Positions 42,093 to 50,271 of a stretch of DNA of 64,000 nucleotides are shown in pieces. The translations under genes and the position numbers were made by a program. The notes under the pieces are model-generated. The model made no database searches. It saw nothing but the letters and a program-made list of their open reading frames with translations, and was not told the origin of the DNA. This DNA comes from an uncultured Eubacteriales bacterium (GTDB lineage Bacteria; Bacillota; Clostridia; Christensenellales; UMGS416). The stretch lies in contig UQLW01000004.1 in NCBI GenBank assembly GCA_900542005.1, forward strand, positions 61,724 through 125,723, read 5' to 3'. Positions within the stretch are counted from its first letter, which is position 1. Each line of letters starts with the position of its first letter.

Positions 42093-43253
42093 ATGGGATT
42101 AGGCAGCTTCATTAAGCGGCAATTTCTTGACATTATCGAATGGCAGGACGAGAGCCGCGACACCATAGTCTACAAATTCGTCGTGGAAAAAGGCGAGATT
42201 CAGAACAACTCCAAGGTCGTGGTCCGGCCGGGCCAGGCCGCCGTCTTTGTCAATGAAGGCGCGATTGCCGACGTATTGACTGAGGGCACCTATCCGCTCT
42301 CTACCAGGACCGTCCCCATCCTGTCCGATCTGAAGGGCTGGAAATTCGGCACCTTTGAGAGCGAGTTCAAATCCGACGTCTACTTCGTCTCCCTCCGCAA
42401 CTTCCAGAACAACAAATGGGGCACGCCCACCCCGGTGCTGATGCCCGATCCGCTCTTCGGCCAGGTCGAGGTTCGGGCCTTTGGCACCTTCGGCTTTACG
42501 GTGAAGGACCCCCAGAAATTTGTCCGGGAGATCTCCTCCACCAACCGGACCTATACGGTGGAGGACATCCAGGAGCAGCTGCGGGATTATATCGTGACCA
42601 ACTTTATCCCCCTGACCACCAGCCTGGGCGTATCCGTAGCCCAGCTGTCCACGGCCTATGAGCAGATCCGCCAGGCCGTAACCCAGGGGGCCGACGATGA
42701 ATTTGAGGCGCTTGGCCTGGATATTACCGCCTTTACCATCACCTCCATCACCCTGCCCGAGGAGGTCAACGAATCCCTCCGCGAGGTTACGCGGGCCAAC
42801 ATGATCGGCACCATCCAGAACATGGATAAGGTACAGCGCTATGAGGCCACCCAGGCCATGCGCGACTCGGTCAACAACCCCGGCATGAACGCCATCAACC
42901 AGGCCGGTATGGGCGTGGGGATGGGCTTTGGGATGGCGGGTATGATGCAGCAGACCGTGGCCCAGGGGATGAGCCAGCAGCCGCAGCAGGCTCCGGCCGC
43001 CTCCGTCTCCGGCGCCGTCCCGGCAGCGGCCGCCGGCGCTGCCGGCACGGCTGCCGCCGATATCCAGGAGGCCCCCTTCGGCTGCTGCGCCGAATGCGGC
43101 GCGCCGCTGAAGGAAAACGCCAAATTCTGCGTGAAGTGCGGCGCCAAGGTACCGCCCAAGGAGCCCGCGGTTTCCTTCTGCCCCCAGTGCGGCACCAAGA
43201 TCGAGGGGCCCGCAGGCTTCTGCCCCGAATGCGGCACCAAGCTGGACGGCTAG
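42093..43253 (+). CDS. SPFH-domain protein with C-terminal zinc ribbons
   Basis: A 386-residue protein. Residues about 30-250 form an SPFH/Band-7-like domain (VVRPGQAAVFVNEGAIADVLTEG, then VEVRAFGTFGFTVKDPQKFV and LTTSLGVSVAQLSTAYEQI). A Met/Gln/Ala-rich linker (about 270-325) leads to two double-cysteine ribbons: CAECGAPLKENAKFCVKCG and CPQCGTKIEGPAGFCPECG. This matches the YdjI-type virion core/SPFH family in Firmicutes, which is membrane-associated through partners. AAGGAGG precedes the ATG. The next gene begins 11 nt later and also ends in a zinc ribbon. Confidence 0.85.
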   Translation: MGLGSFIKRQFLDIIEWQDESRDTIVYKFVVEKGEIQNNSKVVVRPGQAAVFVNEGAIADVLTEGTYPLSTRTVPILSDLKGWKFGTFESEFKSDVYFVSLRNFQNNKWGTPTPVLMPDPLFGQVEVRAFGTFGFTVKDPQKFVREISSTNRTYTVEDIQEQLRDYIVTNFIPLTTSLGVSVAQLSTAYEQIRQAVTQGADDEFEALGLDITAFTITSITLPEEVNESLREVTRANMIGTIQNMDKVQRYEATQAMRDSVNNPGMNAINQAGMGVGMGFGMAGMMQQTVAQGMSQQPQQAPAASVSGAVPAAAAGAAGTAAADIQEAPFGCCAECGAPLKENAKFCVKCGAKVPPKEPAVSFCPQCGTKIEGPAGFCPECGTKLDG

Positions 43254-43264
43254 GAGGGGGCAGC

Positions 43265-44182
43265 ATGAAAAAACGCCGCGCCCTCCTATCGCTGCTGTCG
43301 CTTTTCGCTGCCTTGGCTATAGCGGCCATGCTTCCCCTGACGGGGCTGGCCGACGCCGGAAATTTCTCCGGCGACAGCGACTATGGCGGCTCCGACTGGA
43401 GCAGCTCTGATTCCGATTGGGATTCCGACTTCAGCTTCAGCTCCTCTTCCAGCTCCTCCTCCGGCGGGGGAGGCAGCCTCATCGGTCTTGTGATCCTGGT
43501 GGTGATCGTCGTCATCATCCTACGCGCCAGAGGCGGCAGGGGCGGCGGAAAGCCCACTGGCGGCCCCGGCGCATCCTCCGGCCCTGTACAGATGCCCCAG
43601 CCGGAGATCGACAGCGGCCTGTCCAAGCTCAGGGAGCAGGATCCCGATTTCTCCCGCGAAGCCTTCCTGGAGCGGGTTTCCAACATGTATGTGCAGCTGC
43701 AGGAGGCCTGGGAGGCCAAGAAGTGGGAGCCGATCCGCATCATGATGACCGACGCCCTCTACAACCAGTTCAAGCGCCAGCTGGATGAATACATCCGCAA
43801 CAACCAGACCAACCATGTGGACCGCATCGCCGTTCTGTCGGCAGAGATAATCGGCTACCGCCAGGACGAGGTAAACGACATCATCAAGGTGCTGCTGAAG
43901 ACGCGCATTGTCGATTATGTGGAGAACGACGCGGACGGCAGCCTGGTTTCCGGCGACAGAAGCCGCGAGAAGTTCATGACCTATGAGTGGACGCTGATCC
44001 GGGCCAAGGGCGTCAAAACCGCCCATGACCCAGGCGTCAGCCAGGTCAACTGCCCCAGCTGCGGCGCGCCCATGAGCGTGAACCAGTCGGGCAAATGCGA
44101 ATACTGCGGCAGCGTACTGACCAGCGGGCAGTATGATTGGATCATCTCCGCGATCCGTGGAATTTCTCAGGTGACCCGCTAG
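43265..44182 (+). CDS. Tim44-like domain protein with signal/TM segments and zinc ribbon
   Basis: A 305-residue protein. An N-terminal signal segment (about 5-30) precedes a Ser/Asp/Gly-rich tract, one membrane helix (about 72-90, LIGLVILVVIVVIIL) and a Tim44-like domain (about 130-265; DFSREAFLERVSNMYVQLQEAW and HVDRIAVLSAEIIGY). A C-terminal ribbon follows (CPSCGAPMSVNQSGKCEYCGSV). Tim44-like domains bind membranes or proteins. GGAGGGGGC precedes the ATG at 43265. It probably forms a membrane complex with the SPFH protein made from the same mRNA. Confidence 0.8.
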   Translation: MKKRRALLSLLSLFAALAIAAMLPLTGLADAGNFSGDSDYGGSDWSSSDSDWDSDFSFSSSSSSSSGGGGSLIGLVILVVIVVIILRARGGRGGGKPTGGPGASSGPVQMPQPEIDSGLSKLREQDPDFSREAFLERVSNMYVQLQEAWEAKKWEPIRIMMTDALYNQFKRQLDEYIRNNQTNHVDRIAVLSAEIIGYRQDEVNDIIKVLLKTRIVDYVENDADGSLVSGDRSREKFMTYEWTLIRAKGVKTAHDPGVSQVNCPSCGAPMSVNQSGKCEYCGSVLTSGQYDWIISAIRGISQVTR

Positions 44183-44192
44183 CCCACACCGC

Positions 44193-44226
44193 AGAAGGCG
44201 GCCGAAGCTTCGGCCGCCTTCTTTTT
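44193..44226 (+). terminator. Terminator after the SPFH/Tim44-like operon
   Basis: A 15-bp perfect stem AGAAGGCGGCCGAAG/CTTCGGCCGCCTTCT then TTTTTAT. Confidence 0.92.
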
Positions 44227-44274
44227 ATGCCGCTGCCCACCCGGGCGCGAAGCCGCGCTTTGCCGGGGCCCGCT

Positions 44275-45120
44275 TCAGCGCCGGGCATACCGGCTCCGCC
44301 ATTGCTGCGGCGTCATGCCGGTGCGCCGCTTAAAGATCCGGGAAAAATACGCGCCGTCCGCATAGCCCGCCAGATTCCCCACCTCCCCGATGGGCAAATC
44401 GGTCATGGCCAGCAGGCTTTTGGCCTTTTCCAGCCGCAGCTGGCTGATGAGCCCGCCCGGCGAAACACCGGCCATGCGCTGAAACGACCGGTGGAAATAA
44501 GCCCTGCTCAGTCCGCTGTCCCCAATGAGTTCCTCCACGGTCAGGGGCTGGTCAAAGCACCGCTGGATCCGGTCCCGGGCGGCGCGGACAGCCGGCGGGA
44601 TCGGGCTCTCCGAGGCCTGCGCCGTCTCCAGGAAGATCTCGCTCAGCAGCAGGCCCAGGCTGGCCTTGCAGGCAAAGGCGTCCGCCTCCTCTCCCGGCCG
44701 GCCATGCTCCTGGATCCGCCGGATCAACCCCTCCACCATCTCCGGCTTTTTCAGCTTAAGCCGCGGCGGCATCGCCCGCAGCAGCGGATTGTGATAATCG
44801 CTCTGCGCCTCCTCCGGGCTGCCGAATTCATAGCCCGCCGCCCGCTTATCATTGCCCAGCATATCCACGCACAGCGTATAGCAGGCATAGGGCGCCACGC
44901 CGCGCACCACCTGCCCCGGCCGCCGCAGGCTCATTTCCCCCGCCTTAAAGGGATAAAACCGGCCATCCACATAGATGCCCCCGTCGCTTTTGACGAAATA
45001 CTCCAGCTCATAATCGTACACCGTCCGCTCGGGCATGGCCCGCCCCGGCTCCAGGGCGTAGCCGTCAAAATAGTAGCAGCATAGCAGCGTGGGGTTCAGG
45101 TATTGGGTTGGCAGCTCTAT
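44275..45120 (-). CDS. AraC family transcriptional regulator (start codon unusual)
   Basis: A regulator of about 282 residues. The N-terminal cupin-like sensor has YELEYFVKSDGGIYVDGRFYPF and GEMSLRRPGQVV. The two C-terminal helix-turn-helix units read LSRAYFHRSFQRMAGVSPGG and VGNLAGYADGAYFSRIFKRRTGMTPQQWR. The coding frame has no ATG, GTG or TTG near the good ribosome site AAAAGGAGG. The codon at the right spacing (8 nt) is ATA at 45120, while an ATG 4 nt upstream is out of frame. It is either a rare start or a one-base error or frameshift. It is divergent from the second UroD-family gene, its likely target. Confidence 0.8.
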   Translation of the reverse strand: MELPTQYLNPTLLCCYYFDGYALEPGRAMPERTVYDYELEYFVKSDGGIYVDGRFYPFKAGEMSLRRPGQVVRGVAPYACYTLCVDMLGNDKRAAGYEFGSPEEAQSDYHNPLLRAMPPRLKLKKPEMVEGLIRRIQEHGRPGEEADAFACKASLGLLLSEIFLETAQASESPIPPAVRAARDRIQRCFDQPLTVEELIGDSGLSRAYFHRSFQRMAGVSPGGLISQLRLEKAKSLLAMTDLPIGEVGNLAGYADGAYFSRIFKRRTGMTPQQWRSRYARR

Positions 45121-45242
45121 GCATCCCGCCTCCTTTTCTTCTGACTTTAGTATACTTTTATCCTGTTGGCAAGACTTTTTGCCTACCCCTCCCGCCCGGC
45201 GGGAAGGTATAATGAAACCAGCAAAAACAGGAGGGGTTTCGC

Positions 45243-46313
45243 ATGACAGGCAAGGAACGGATGCAGCGCATCCTGCGGCATGAGCCGGTGGACCGCATCG
45301 GCCTTTATGAACACTTTTGGAACGATACCTACCAGGCATGGCAGCAGCAGGGCCATATCGCTCCGGGCGAATCCTATGAGGATCATTTTGGTTTCGATAT
45401 GCAGGAGCACTGGGCCTTTAACCTGACAGCGGACCTGGACTTTGAACGGCAGGTTGTCGCGGAAACGCACGATACCATCACCTACCTGGACGGCAACGGC
45501 GCCACGCTCCGGCGGCACAAGTTCCATGATACCACGCCCGAGCATGTGGACTTCCAGATCAAGACCCGGGAGGACTGGGCGCGCATCAAGCCGCTCCTGA
45601 CGCCTGACCCCCGGCGGATTGATTTCGAGGGCTACCGGCGCCAGCGGCAGGCGGCGGCCCAGGCCGGGCGCTTTTTTGTCTGGAGCGGGATCAACGTCTT
45701 TGAGTGCATCCATCCCGTAACCGGCCATGAGCATATGCTCATCGGCATGGTGGATGATCCCGACTGGGTGCTCGATATGGCCCAGACCTATGCCCAGCTC
45801 ACCATTGAGCTGCAAAAGCAGCTTTTTGAAGCCGAGGGCTATCCGGACGGCATCTGGTATTATGAGGATATGGGCTATAAGGGCAGCCCCTTTATGTCAC
45901 CGCGCATGTACCGTTCGCTCATCATGCCCGCCCACATCGAAACCATCGCCTATGCCAAGGCCCACAGCCTGCCGGTCATCATGCACTCCTGCGGCTATGT
46001 GGAGCCGCTTTTGCCCCATATGATCGAGGCGGGCATCGACTGCCTGCAGGTGCTGGAGGTTAAAGCCGGCATGGACCCGGTCAAGCTGCACAGGCTCTAT
46101 GGCGACCGCATCTGCTTTATGGGCGGGATCGACGTGCGCGCGCTGTATTCCAATGACCGCGCCGTCATCGACCGGGAGCTGGAGGCCAAGGTGCCGCTGA
46201 TGAAGGAGGGATATAACTTCATGCTTCACAGCGACCACTCCATCCCCAGCACCGTCATGTATGAAACCTATCGGTATTTTATTGAAAAAGGGTTGTCTCT
46301 GGGGCAATACTGA
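45243..46313 (+). CDS. Uroporphyrinogen decarboxylase family protein, second copy
   Basis: A 356-residue UroD-fold protein. TGKERMQRILRHEPVDRIGLYEHFW opens it. YEDMGYKGSPFMSPRMYRSL, LPVIMHSCGYVEPLLPHMIE and RICFMGGIDVR match the zinc-type (MtaA/CmuA-like) branch rather than haem-pathway HemE. No haem or corrinoid gene adjoins, and an AraC regulator is divergent, which suggests induction by a sugar-like compound. AGGAGGGG precedes the ATG. It differs clearly in sequence from the copy at 31-32 kb, so it is not a recent duplicate. Confidence 0.84.
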   Translation: MTGKERMQRILRHEPVDRIGLYEHFWNDTYQAWQQQGHIAPGESYEDHFGFDMQEHWAFNLTADLDFERQVVAETHDTITYLDGNGATLRRHKFHDTTPEHVDFQIKTREDWARIKPLLTPDPRRIDFEGYRRQRQAAAQAGRFFVWSGINVFECIHPVTGHEHMLIGMVDDPDWVLDMAQTYAQLTIELQKQLFEAEGYPDGIWYYEDMGYKGSPFMSPRMYRSLIMPAHIETIAYAKAHSLPVIMHSCGYVEPLLPHMIEAGIDCLQVLEVKAGMDPVKLHRLYGDRICFMGGIDVRALYSNDRAVIDRELEAKVPLMKEGYNFMLHSDHSIPSTVMYETYRYFIEKGLSLGQY

Positions 46314-46331
46314 CCCCGATGCCAAAACAAA

Positions 46332-46367
46332 GCAGGACGTGCCGAAGCCTCGGCACGTCCTGCCTTT
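46332..46367. terminator. Bidirectional terminator between UroD-family and lipoprotein genes
   Basis: A 14-bp stem GCAGGACGTGCCGA/TCGGCACGTCCTGC with CTTTTAT on the plus and TTTGTTTTG on the minus strand. Confidence 0.9.
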
Positions 46368-46378
46368 TATCCAGGGGC

Positions 46379-46945
46379 TTACTGCAGGTAGTTGCCCATC
46401 ATGCCATCCACCGCGCTGAAATTCACCACGCTGCTCTCCTCATCCAGCAGCGCGGTAAACCACGCCTGCTTTTTTAACTCCTCGCTGAAGGCAGGCTTCT
46501 GGGTAACGTCCAGCGGCTTCTTGCGGCGGGTGTCATAGCCGTAGACAAAGCTTTTGCCCCCGGCCACGCTGCCGGTCATGCGGTTCAGCGTCTTATTTCC
46601 ATATTGCTCCCGCACAGCCTTGGCCGGCATCCCCACCTGAAGGCCCCGGGGCGAGGCGTATTCCGGGTTGGAGCAGATAAAGCCCACCGCCAGCCCGTCA
46701 CGATACCATACCGACAGCCTGGCCTCCTCATAGATCACCCATTTCATATCCTCGTCCTCGCTGCCCGGGCCCAGCGTTTTCTCCACGGTCTCCCTGGGCA
46801 TGCCGTAGGAAACCACCGTCTTGCCCGCGCCGTCCACCACCGCGATGTCCGCCATGGAGAGCTGGTCGGGCTTAAAGGATTGGCAGGCGGCCAGCAGCCC
46901 CAGGCACGCCAGCAGCAGGGTAATGATTCCGATGCGTCGTTTCAT
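46379..46945 (-). CDS. Lipoprotein, unknown function
   Basis: A 188-residue exported protein with the lipobox LLAAC (Cys about 21) after the hydrophobic stretch IGIITLLLACLGLLAA. The mature part contains VVSYGMPRETVEKTLGPGSED and GLQVGMPAKAVREQYGNKT. These two short helix-turn segments resemble the SmpA/BamE-like pattern (G-M-x-x-x-x-V) found in small outer-surface proteins, but this is only suggestive. The ATG at 46945 follows GGGAGG and is preferred to one five codons upstream. Confidence 0.7.
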   Translation of the reverse strand: MKRRIGIITLLLACLGLLAACQSFKPDQLSMADIAVVDGAGKTVVSYGMPRETVEKTLGPGSEDEDMKWVIYEEARLSVWYRDGLAVGFICSNPEYASPRGLQVGMPAKAVREQYGNKTLNRMTGSVAGGKSFVYGYDTRRKKPLDVTQKPAFSEELKKQAWFTALLDEESSVVNFSAVDGMMGNYLQ

Positions 46946-47050
46946 GCTTTCCTCCCACACGTCATAGCATTACACTACCACACCTGCCTCCAAGATACAA
47001 GCGCTCCCCGGCGCCGGAGCCCAAAGCCCGCCTATGGCCGCTGTGCCGGA

Positions 47051-47455
47051 TTACTGCTCCTTGCCCGATAGCTGGGCTACCGCCAGGCAGGCGAGCCCCA
47101 GCCCCAGCATACCGGCCGCCGAATTGGCCTCAATTTTGTTCATCAGGGAAAGGACGGCGGCCGCAACCCCCATCGCCACCGCTACCGCCTTCAAGACAAG
47201 CTGAAGGGTATCGTATAACCGGCCCGCCTTTGGGTTTCGATTCGTGCCGGCCTTCACCTGCATCAGCTCGTCCACCGATACGCCGAAAATCCCGGCAAGC
47301 CTAGCCATAGAATTCACATCCGGGCAGGCCAGATCCCGTTCCCATTTCGATACGGCTTTGTCTGTAACGCCCATTTTGCCCGCCAGATCAAGTTGGGTCA
47401 TGCCGCTTTCTTTCCGCAAATCTGCAATCCTATGGCCGAGCGTCTGTTTTTTCAT
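47051..47455 (-). CDS. XRE-type helix-turn-helix protein with membrane tail
   Basis: A 134-residue protein. Residues 7-62 are a Cro/CI-type HTH (GHRIADLRKESGMTQLDLAG, VTDKAVSKWERDLACPDVNS). The last 50 residues hold two hydrophobic helices (LVLKAVAVAMGVAAAVL and GMLGLGLACLAVA), so it may be membrane-tethered, as seen in several Firmicutes regulators. Target genes are not evident; it stands alone. AGGGAGG precedes the ATG. Confidence 0.85.
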   Translation of the reverse strand: MKKQTLGHRIADLRKESGMTQLDLAGKMGVTDKAVSKWERDLACPDVNSMARLAGIFGVSVDELMQVKAGTNRNPKAGRLYDTLQLVLKAVAVAMGVAAAVLSLMNKIEANSAAGMLGLGLACLAVAQLSGKEQ

Positions 47456-47641
47456 GCCGTTTGCCTCCCTTGCTTTGATGCCTGCAGCCTATCACATCCC
47501 CCCGCGCCGTGCAACCGACGGCTGGTTTACCCGGCCCGACCGGTAGTTTACACCCGGTTTCCCGCTGCAGCTCCCACTTTTCCCGGCATCCGGCGCAAAT
47601 GTAAAAAATCGCCGGCAGCGGCGATTCAGGGAGGGCTTGGC

Positions 47642-48388
47642 CTAGCGCCCCTCGTACTGCCGGCGCGTTTCGTCATAGGCCTGGGGCGTGCCGATGTCCA
47701 CGCACTCGCCCGGGAAAAGGAAGGCGTGAACCGGCTTGCGCCGGTACAGCCATGCGGGGAAGTGGCCCGGCGCGTCGGGCGAGTTGCCCTCTGCCAGATA
47801 TTGCCGCACCATCGGCAGCGTATCGGCACGGTAGAGATACAAACCGTACACCGCAAGATCGCTCTTGGGCTCGGCGGGCTTCTCCTCCAGGTCGGTCACC
47901 GTTCCCTGTTCGTCCAGCTGGGCCACGGCAAAGCGCTTCAGCTCCTCCCGGTCCGCCATGGGCTGGGCGCAGATGGTATCCTGCCCCGACGCCGCGAAGG
48001 CGTCGTAGAAATCCTTCAGGTCAAAGGTGAAGAAATTATCGCTGACCGCCACCAGCAGCTCGTCGCAGAGCCCCGCCTGTTCGATGACGAACTGCATATC
48101 GCCGATTGCGCCCAGGCGCGTTTCGTTGTCTCCGGTGCCGTCATCCCAGATCACGGGGGTCAGCGCCCCATAGCGCGGGCGGGCCGCAGCGGCCCACTGC
48201 TCAAACTGCCCGGCAAAGCGGTGGTTGGTCACAAGATGCACCTGCTCCAGCTGCGGGATACCCGTCAGCGAGTCCATCAGGATATCCAAGAGCGTGCGGG
48301 AGCCCATGGGCAGCAGCGCCTTGGGCGTGTTCAGGGTCAGCGGATACAGGCGGGTCGCATAGCCCGCCGCAAGAATGAGCGCTTTCAT
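47642..48388 (-). CDS. Sugar-phosphate nucleotidyltransferase
   Basis: A 248-residue protein. The nucleotide-binding signature KALILAAGYATRLYPLTLNTPKALLPMG (a G-x-x-T-R-x-x-P variant with ATRLYPLT) is at residues 2-29, and the metal-binding stretch LLVAVSDNFFTFDL is near residue 105. These enzymes make NDP-sugars from sugar-1-phosphate and NTP, as in GlmU, RmlA and GalU relatives. It starts 34 nt after the LCP gene and probably shares its transcript, which suggests supply of sugars for wall polymers. The ATG at 48388 replaces an overlapping upstream in-frame extension. Confidence 0.88.
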   Translation of the reverse strand: MKALILAAGYATRLYPLTLNTPKALLPMGSRTLLDILMDSLTGIPQLEQVHLVTNHRFAGQFEQWAAAARPRYGALTPVIWDDGTGDNETRLGAIGDMQFVIEQAGLCDELLVAVSDNFFTFDLKDFYDAFAASGQDTICAQPMADREELKRFAVAQLDEQGTVTDLEEKPAEPKSDLAVYGLYLYRADTLPMVRQYLAEGNSPDAPGHFPAWLYRRKPVHAFLFPGECVDIGTPQAYDETRRQYEGR

Positions 48389-48422
48389 ATCGGTTTCCTT
48401 TCCGTTGGGGCCAGTGCCCTTT

Positions 48423-50144
48423 TTACCTGAAATCCACGGCAATATCATAGGAAAGCTTGACCTTCCAGTTCATGCTGCCGCTGTAGCCTACCGTATCCCG
48501 AAGCTTGAGCGCGCGGGCCTTCATCTCCTCCATGGCCGTGGTCAGCTCCTTGGCCTTCTCGGCCATGCCGCCGCCGTTGGAGGCCGCCCGCTTGGCCCAG
48601 TTCTTCTCCCCGCCATAGGCGCTTCTCAGCTCGCTGACATGGCGGATATCCGCCTGCAGCTCGGCCAACAGCGTATGGACCTCGGGGCCAAAGCGGGGCC
48701 CTGCGCCGCTGGGCGGGCCCTCCTTCCGGCTATCGGGCCCCTCGGCGCCGGCCTGCTCCGGGCCGTCAGGGAGGGTCGTCGCAGGCGCCGTGGTGGTCGC
48801 GGGCGCCGTCGGCGTTGCGGGCGCTGTCGGCGTTGCGGGCGCTGTGGTGGTCGCGGGCGTTGTGGCAGCCGGCGTCGGCGAGGGGGTGGGCGACGGCGTC
48901 GGCGTTGCCAGCGCGGCGTCGGCGGCCAGCGTCTTGGCCATAGCGGCTTCCATCTTTTCCACCGTTTCCAGGTAAACGCCGCTCTTCATGTAGGCCCATT
49001 CCCACATGCAGTAGCCGCGGCTATACTGAACCTCCTGGGGCACGTCGATGCCGTAGACCTCTCGGATCAGATCCACCCGCTTCTTCTGGTCGGTCAGCAC
49101 AAAGGCCCAGTTATAGATATCCGCCGTCGCGCCGCCCATGGAGTGCATGGCGATTTTATCGGCCGGCAGGTTATAGGCGAAAAGCGCCAGCGCTACCGTC
49201 TGGTCAAAGCTCATGTTGGTGAATAGCTTCCCCTGGAAGGCCTGGACAATCTCCGGGAATTTGACCACAAGATTGCGCTCCTTGCAGGCGCTGAAAAGCG
49301 CCAGCAGCATCTTCTTCTGCCGGTTGATCCGGTTCTGGTCGCCGGCCTGGGCCACGTTTTTGCGTACCCGCAGATAGTCCAGCACCGCCTGGCCGTCCAT
49401 ATACTGCCGGCCCTTTTTGTAGCTGCGGCCGGCCATGGTGAAGTCCACGTCCAGATCGTATTCCACGCCGCCGATGGCGTCCACCAGCTCCTTGACCACC
49501 GGCATGGTAACGGCGTAATAGTAGTCTACCGGGATGCCGCCCAGCATCCAGCTGGCCGCCTCGCACACCTTGGGCAGGCCCTCGGGCATCCCGCCCCCGC
49601 AGTTGATGGAGGCATTGATCTTATATTTGCCGTTCACACCGGGAATTTTCGCGTAGGTATCCCGGGGAATGGAGATCATATCCACCTTGTTTTCCTTGAA
49701 ATTGACCGCCAGCAGCAGCATCACGTCGGCATGGTATTCGTGCTTGCCGCCCCAGGTTTCCCGCTCCGGCGCGTAATCCACGCCCACCAGCAGCACATTG
49801 ACGATCCCGTCCATCAGCGAATAATCGGCATTGGCCTGCAGCAGCTCATAGGGGCTGAGCGTCGGCGTTGGGCTGGGCGTCGCCGCAGCCGTACCGGTGC
49901 CCGGAGGCGTTGCCGTCGCCGCCGGCGTGCTGGATGGTGCAGGCTGCGTCTGGAAGGCCGAACCCGGATTCCGCATTAAGTTATAATAGTGCAGGCCGGC
50001 AAAGGTCAGGGCCAGCACTGCGGCTCCCGCCAATGACAGCGCTATAATCCGGCCTATCGTCCAGCGGAACCGTCTCTTGCCCTGCTGATCCGCGCCCTCC
50101 TCCGCCGGCTGGCCTTTAGGCTTGCTTCTCCCCCATCTGCCCAT
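48423..50144 (-). CDS. LytR-CpsA-Psr family wall polymer ligase
   Basis: A 573-residue protein. A cytoplasmic basic start is followed by one membrane helix (about 30-50) and a Pro/Ala/Thr linker. The LCP domain (about 110-350) has NVLLVGVDYAPERE, DVMLLLAVNFKENKVDMISIPRDTYAKIPG and VMPVVKELVDAIGGVEYDLD, all classic. The Arg/Asp set in SIPRDTY binds the polyprenyl pyrophosphate. A Thr/Ala/Pro-rich spacer (about 405-455) and a helical tail follow. LCP enzymes attach teichoic acids or capsule to peptidoglycan outside the cell. GGAGGAGGA precedes the ATG. Confidence 0.93.
   Translation of the reverse strand: MGRWGRSKPKGQPAEEGADQQGKRRFRWTIGRIIALSLAGAAVLALTFAGLHYYNLMRNPGSAFQTQPAPSSTPAATATPPGTGTAAATPSPTPTLSPYELLQANADYSLMDGIVNVLLVGVDYAPERETWGGKHEYHADVMLLLAVNFKENKVDMISIPRDTYAKIPGVNGKYKINASINCGGGMPEGLPKVCEAASWMLGGIPVDYYYAVTMPVVKELVDAIGGVEYDLDVDFTMAGRSYKKGRQYMDGQAVLDYLRVRKNVAQAGDQNRINRQKKMLLALFSACKERNLVVKFPEIVQAFQGKLFTNMSFDQTVALALFAYNLPADKIAMHSMGGATADIYNWAFVLTDQKKRVDLIREVYGIDVPQEVQYSRGYCMWEWAYMKSGVYLETVEKMEAAMAKTLAADAALATPTPSPTPSPTPAATTPATTTAPATPTAPATPTAPATTTAPATTLPDGPEQAGAEGPDSRKEGPPSGAGPRFGPEVHTLLAELQADIRHVSELRSAYGGEKNWAKRAASNGGGMAEKAKELTTAMEEMKARALKLRDTVGYSGSMNWKVKLSYDIAVDFR
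48781..48900. repeat. Low-complexity Thr/Ala/Pro tract in the LCP gene
   Basis: Approximate tandem 15-18-bp units encode APATPT/APATTT and PTPSP runs. The tract forms a flexible spacer between the LCP domain and the C-terminal helical part. Confidence 0.7.
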
Positions 50145-50235
50145 GTGTCCTCCTCCTCATTCTCGTATCCTTGCAGGTTTAGAAATACCCTTATGAATCA
50201 GACGTAACGAACAGTCCGGAAGTTGCCCGGGAAAC

Positions 50236-50268
50236 GAAAAAAAGGGAGCATACGCCCCCTTTTTCTTT
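50236..50268 (-). terminator. Terminator after metK
   Basis: On the minus strand AAAAAGGGGGC/GCTCCCTTTTTTT forms a hairpin ending in a long T-run. Confidence 0.8.
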
Positions 50269-50271
50269 GGG

